A stretch of DNA of 64,000 bases, taken from Fusobacterium gastrosuis. Its GTDB lineage: Bacteria > Fusobacteriota > Fusobacteriia > Fusobacteriales > Fusobacteriaceae. Location: assembly GCF_900095285.1 (NCBI RefSeq), contig NZ_LT607734.1, positions 248,001 to 312,000 on the forward strand, given 5' to 3'. Under the pieces are notes generated by a model that had not been told where the DNA came from, made no database searches, and saw only the letters and a program-made list of their open reading frames with translations. Both the position numbers and the translations under genes were made by a program. Below are positions 59,568 through 64,000 of the stretch, one piece after another; position 1 is the stretch's first letter, and each line of letters opens with the position of its first letter.

Positions 59568-62500
59568 TTAAAATAATGATATTTGATTCGTTTCACTTAA
59601 ATCTGAGATGGCTCCCAGTTGTTTAAGTTTGTCTGCTACTGTTTGAGACATCTTAGATCTTCTTTTTAAGTCTTCTATTGAAATAAATTTCCCAAGCTCT
59701 CGTTCTCTTTCAATATTTTCTATAACAGCTCCTCCAAGCCCACTTATTCCTATAAGAGGTATTCTTATTTTATCATCTTCTATGGTAAATTTTTTCCCAT
59801 TAGATTTATAAATATCAACTGGCAACAACTCTATGTTTCTTGCTTCCATCTCCATTACTATCTCACATATTGCTTTTTCATTTTTCTTTTTTGGATCAAG
59901 TTTAGGTTCTTTTATCAATTCATTGTATTTTTCTTTAGCAAGTATACCTCGACTCATAGTTTCCATATCAAAATCATCAGCTTTTCTTGATAAATATGCT
60001 GCATAGAATGCAAGTGGGTGATGAACTTTAAAATAGGCTATTCTCATTGCCATCATTACATAAGCAACCGCATGTCCTTTTGGGAACATATATTTTATTC
60101 TTCTACAAGATTCTATATACCAATCTTTTACTCCCTTTTCCTTCATAAGTTCTGAATATTTTGCCCAACCTTCTGGTTCTTTAGATGGTCTTCCTTTTCT
60201 GACAAATTCCATTATCTTAAACGCAGTTACTTTTTCAATGCCTTGGTCAATAAGATAGTTCATAATATCATCTCTTACTGTTATTATCTCTTTTAATGTA
60301 GCTTCTCCTGCTCTTACAAATTCTTGTGCATTATTAAGCCATACATCTGTTCCGTGAGAAAGTCCTGATATTCTAACTAATTCTGCAAAAGTTGTAGGTC
60401 TTGTATCTATAAGCATTTGTCTTACGAAATCTGTTCCAAATTCTGGAATTCCATAAGTTCCTATTTCAGAACCAATATCCTCTTTGGTAACTCCTAAAGA
60501 TTCAGTTGATGAAAATATCTTTAAAGTTTCCTTATCTGCAAGTGGTATGTCTTTTATTTCGATATTTGTATATTCCTGTAATAACTTTATCGTTGTCGGA
60601 TCATCATGACCAAGTATATCAAGTTTTACAAGTTGTTCATCCATTACATGGTAGTCGTAATGAGTTGTAGTAGATTCACTTGTTTCGTCATTTGCTGGTC
60701 TTTGTACTGGGCAAAATTCATAAATAGAATTTTCCTTTGGCAAAACTATCATTCCACCCGGATGTTGTCCTGTTGTTTTTTTAGCACCCTGACAAAGTTT
60801 TCCCAATCTTATCGTTTCTGCTTTCACAATAGGTAAATTATTTTCTTCAAAGTATTTTCTAACATAAGCTTCAGCATTTTTATCTGCTAAAGTGGATATA
60901 GTTCCAGCTTTAAATACATTCTCTTTTCCAAATAATTCCTCACAATATCTATGAATTTCAGATTGATATTCTCCTGAAAAGTTTAAATCTATATCAGGAA
61001 CTTTATCCCCATCAAAGCCCATAAACACTTCAAATGGTATTGAATAGCCATCTTTTCTATATTTTTGTCCACACTTAGGACATATCTTATCTTCTAAATC
61101 TATACCTACTCCTTCTCTTTCAATAAATTCAGAATGCTTACATTCAGGATTATCACATATATAATGAGGATACAATGCATTAACTTCTGTAATTCCCATC
61201 ATAAATGCCACAAGAGAAGATCCAACTGAACCACGTGATCCTACTAAATATCCATTATCTAAAGATTTTTTTACCAATTTTTGTGCTGATAAATATAGCA
61301 CCGAAAAGCCATTTCCTATGATTGCTTTTAATTCTCTTTCAAGTCTAGCTGAAACTATTTCTGGTAGAGGGTTCCCATATATTCTATATGCTTTTTCATA
61401 AGTCATTTCTCTAACTGTTTCCTCTGCGTTTTCTATCTTAGGTGGATAAAAACCACTAGGTATAGGCTGTACTGGTTCTATCATTGACGCTATTAGTTGT
61501 GTATTTTTCACAACTACTTCTTTTGCTATATCTTCACCTAAATAGGAAAATTCTTCTAACATTTCATTAGTCGTTCTAAAATAAAAACCATTATTTATTT
61601 TATATTGATTTTCTCTATACACAGTTCCACTACCAAATAATAAAATTGCTCTTAATAAATCTTCATTTTCTTCTAGATAATGTACATTTGAACTAGCTGT
61701 AACTATCTTATTTTTTCTTTTTCCTAAATCATAGAAATATTTATTCATTTCTTCTACATCATTATATGAAGCAATGGCCCCAGTTTCATCTTTATCAAAA
61801 AGTTCATTATATGCTGATTTTGGTAAAAGTTCTATATAATCATAAAATTCTATATTTTTTTCAATTTTTTCTATATCATTTCTTAAATAAAGTTCTGATA
61901 ATTCCCCACTATTCATATGATGTACTGTTAATGATGAACCTATCACTAACCCATCTCTATATTTGTTGATTTCTGATCTTGGGATTCTTGCTTTTTTCCC
62001 ACCGAAATAGTCTATGTGAGATTCTGATATCAATCTATATAAATTCTTTAATCCCACCTGATTTTTAACCAAAACCATTATATTTTTTAAAGATTGTTTT
62101 TTATAATTGAATTCAAAGGCTTTATTAATATCAGATACATTTTCTATACCTTTTTCTTTATATTTTTCTAAAAATATTATAAACATCTTTGCTGTCGCTT
62201 GAGCGTCATCAACTGCCCTATGGTGATTATCCAATGACAGTCCTAAAACCTTATTCATATTTGCTAAACCATGGTTTTTTAATTCAGGATATAAATCTCT
62301 TGCCATTTGTAGAGTATCTATTACCGAAGGATTAAAGTCTATGTTCATATATTTTTTTATATCTCTTTTTATAAATCCCATATCAAAAGGTGCATTATGA
62401 GCAACAAGTACCGCATCTCCTATAAAATTTATAAATTCTTTTAATACAGGTTCTATTGTAGGTTTATCTACTAACATTTCAGTTGTTATTCCTGTTATTT

Positions 62501-63956
62501 CAGTTATTTTAGTTGGTACTCTTTTTTGCGGATTAATTAATCTTCCAAAAGTATCAACTATTTTTCCACCTTTAACTTTAGCCGCACCTATTTCTATTAT
62601 TTCATTTTTGTGTGAATTTAATCCCAAAGTTTCTAAGTCAAATACTATATATTCTTCTTCATCAATGGTTACATTTTTAGGATTAGATATCATGTCCTCT
62701 TCATCATCAACCATATACATCTCACAGCCGAATATAATATCAATAGTTTTTTCATTTTCTTGAGCAGCCTTTTTAATATTCTTTATCATTTTATACGCAC
62801 TTGGATATGAATGTACTACAGAATAATCAGTTATTGCTATATGCGAATGCCCATATTCTTTAGCTCTTTTTATCAAATCTTCTATATCTGTTACTCCGAC
62901 CATTTCACTCATTTTGCTATGAGTATGAAGTTCAACCATTTTTTCTTCAGCTGTATCTATTCTTTTATTCTTTGTTTTTTCTAAAAGATTTATAGAATTT
63001 ATCATCATTATTTTTTCATTGTTGGAAAATGTATCAACTTGTAATTTCCCGTTTATTTTTACATATTGCCCTTCTTTTAAGACCAAACTATCTTCAGAAT
63101 CCATAAAAATCTTTGCAGTCATTGAGCTTGTATTATCATTTAACATTATAGTTCTTAATATTTTCCCATTTCTTGTTGTTCTATCCTCAACAAAAAATAT
63201 TTCACCTTCAACTGTGCAAAGTTCTCCATCATATAGAGTATAAAAATCTACAATTGGCATAGATTTATCTTTTATTTCTTTTGTCTTTGACTCTCTTCTG
63301 AAAGATGGTTTTGAATTATTCCCATTAAAAGTCCCAGTAGAATAATTATTATTTCCATTCGATTGAGTGGAACTTATATTTTTAGCTAATTCAGCTCTTT
63401 CCACTTCCACCTTCTTTTGAGCTTCTGCTATTGATTTTTCAATTTGTATTTCTAAATTTGTAAGTTCTTCAGAAAAATTACCATTCACAAAATATACATT
63501 TTTTCCTTTTATACCGTATTCTGCTAAAAGTAATTCTAATTTTGTATTTATTTTTAACTCTTTCAGGATATATACTGCGTTTTCTTCATTTAATTCAATA
63601 ATTATTTTATCATCATTTAAATATACCTTATAAAAACACAAAAAGGACCTAGAAGTAGAGTTTTTTTCTTTCAATCTCTCTATGGCCCTATCTACAATTT
63701 CTTTGAATTCTTCTTCAGACAATGAATAATTATTCTCAGTAATAAATTCAACTTCCAGTTCTCTTTCAAATTTCTTTGAAACATTTTTATAAATACAATC
63801 TATATCTTTAATACACTCCATACAAGAAACTAGGCAATCAAAAATTATTTTTTTAGTTCTTGTATTTAATAATATATTTTTTATCTTTAAATTTTTTACT
63901 CCCATTTTAGAAAAAACTTCTAAATTTGGTTTTATCATTATCTGTTTATTTTCCAT
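59568..63956 (-). CDS. polC: PolC-type DNA polymerase III alpha subunit
   Basis: The 1462-residue replicative polymerase is of the Gram-positive PolC type. An N-terminal OB region is followed by a PHP domain (VELHTHSKMSEMVG, ~340) interrupted by an inserted 3'-5' exonuclease (YIVFDLETLGLNSHKNEIIE, ~437). A zinc-finger insert has CxxxxC and CxxC ligands (CDNPECKH, then CPKCGQKYR, ~932), and the palm catalytic Asp pair lies in PDIDLNFSG (~984). The exonuclease is in cis, unlike DnaE. PolC in a Gram-negative-type organism is known for Fusobacteria. Confidence 0.96.
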   Translation of the reverse strand: MENKQIMIKPNLEVFSKMGVKNLKIKNILLNTRTKKIIFDCLVSCMECIKDIDCIYKNVSKKFERELEVEFITENNYSLSEEEFKEIVDRAIERLKEKNSTSRSFLCFYKVYLNDDKIIIELNEENAVYILKELKINTKLELLLAEYGIKGKNVYFVNGNFSEELTNLEIQIEKSIAEAQKKVEVERAELAKNISSTQSNGNNNYSTGTFNGNNSKPSFRRESKTKEIKDKSMPIVDFYTLYDGELCTVEGEIFFVEDRTTRNGKILRTIMLNDNTSSMTAKIFMDSEDSLVLKEGQYVKINGKLQVDTFSNNEKIMMINSINLLEKTKNKRIDTAEEKMVELHTHSKMSEMVGVTDIEDLIKRAKEYGHSHIAITDYSVVHSYPSAYKMIKNIKKAAQENEKTIDIIFGCEMYMVDDEEDMISNPKNVTIDEEEYIVFDLETLGLNSHKNEIIEIGAAKVKGGKIVDTFGRLINPQKRVPTKITEITGITTEMLVDKPTIEPVLKEFINFIGDAVLVAHNAPFDMGFIKRDIKKYMNIDFNPSVIDTLQMARDLYPELKNHGLANMNKVLGLSLDNHHRAVDDAQATAKMFIIFLEKYKEKGIENVSDINKAFEFNYKKQSLKNIMVLVKNQVGLKNLYRLISESHIDYFGGKKARIPRSEINKYRDGLVIGSSLTVHHMNSGELSELYLRNDIEKIEKNIEFYDYIELLPKSAYNELFDKDETGAIASYNDVEEMNKYFYDLGKRKNKIVTASSNVHYLEENEDLLRAILLFGSGTVYRENQYKINNGFYFRTTNEMLEEFSYLGEDIAKEVVVKNTQLIASMIEPVQPIPSGFYPPKIENAEETVREMTYEKAYRIYGNPLPEIVSARLERELKAIIGNGFSVLYLSAQKLVKKSLDNGYLVGSRGSVGSSLVAFMMGITEVNALYPHYICDNPECKHSEFIEREGVGIDLEDKICPKCGQKYRKDGYSIPFEVFMGFDGDKVPDIDLNFSGEYQSEIHRYCEELFGKENVFKAGTISTLADKNAEAYVRKYFEENNLPIVKAETIRLGKLCQGAKKTTGQHPGGMIVLPKENSIYEFCPVQRPANDETSESTTTHYDYHVMDEQLVKLDILGHDDPTTIKLLQEYTNIEIKDIPLADKETLKIFSSTESLGVTKEDIGSEIGTYGIPEFGTDFVRQMLIDTRPTTFAELVRISGLSHGTDVWLNNAQEFVRAGEATLKEIITVRDDIMNYLIDQGIEKVTAFKIMEFVRKGRPSKEPEGWAKYSELMKEKGVKDWYIESCRRIKYMFPKGHAVAYVMMAMRIAYFKVHHPLAFYAAYLSRKADDFDMETMSRGILAKEKYNELIKEPKLDPKKKNEKAICEIVMEMEARNIELLPVDIYKSNGKKFTIEDDKIRIPLIGISGLGGAVIENIERERELGKFISIEDLKRRSKMSQTVADKLKQLGAISDLSETNQISLF

Positions 63957-64000
63957 TACTACTCCTATGATTATTTAATAGCAAAAATCATATTTTAACT

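Overview
The window looks like chromosomal DNA of a Fusobacterium, most likely an oral species of the nucleatum/periodonticum kind. It is very AT-rich and has short intergenic gaps, a FomA-type porin, a fusolisin-like autotransporter protease and a TraT-type lipoprotein. It also mixes traits usually seen apart: SepF, YggS, YlmH and PolC-type polymerase from the Gram-positive side, and MinCDE, MlaA, GmhA and heptosyltransferase from the Gram-negative side. The genus call is inference from gene content. No tRNA, rRNA or CRISPR array was seen.

Layout. 1-5.9 kb: a minus-strand housekeeping run (traT-like, phosphosugar mutase, hemW, yggS, sepF, PP-loop thiouridylase-like, start of plsY). 6-9.7 kb: corA, gmhA, a LysR regulator and an FkbM methyltransferase. 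9.9-12.8 kb: a structured RNA candidate, argS and rubrerythrin. 12.8-18 kb: minCDE, fabK, SRP RNA, an AsmA-like protein and YlmH. 18.2-21.6 kb: a structured leader, pssA, a family 9 glycosyltransferase and trkH. 21.7-24.5 kb: bioF-bioG-bioC for pimeloyl-ACP and early biotin synthesis. 24.6-27.4 kb: a TPR-DUF4037-DUF4125 operon behind a palindromic operator, divergent from a Cys/His-rich mini-protein under a CsoR-like operator.

27.5-34.4 kb: one transport operon (MATE, two permeases, binding lipoprotein, two ATPases) interrupted by five 90-bp hairpin repeats. Its promoter shares a 13-mer and a -35 region with the cbiMNQO promoter at 53.4 kb, so both are probably controlled by one metal sensor (nickel or cobalt is the best guess). 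34.6-39.5 kb: fusolisin-like protease, rpmF, ychF.

39.6-49.4 kb is an accessory or defence-like island: an IS200 transposase scrap, a HEPN-like protein, an ORF6N remnant, a TenpIN type III toxin-RNA antitoxin system, a DUF4160/DUF2442 pair, RelBE with a frameshifted antitoxin, a NUDIX fusion, a PLD-helicase-DUF3427 protein and a 31-residue hydrophobic peptide. The porin gene fomA lies inside it. Three single-base homopolymer frameshifts fall in this island and none were noticed in the core genes.

49.5-64 kb: cysteine synthase, cbiMNQO, Na/Pi cotransporter, DUF2156 protein, PepV-like dipeptidase, an MlaA lipoprotein with an exported alpha/beta hydrolase, and polC. The strongest candidates for new biology are the TenpIN locus, the co-regulated metal-type transporters with the hairpin array, the TPR-DUF4037-DUF4125 operon and the two structured leaders.
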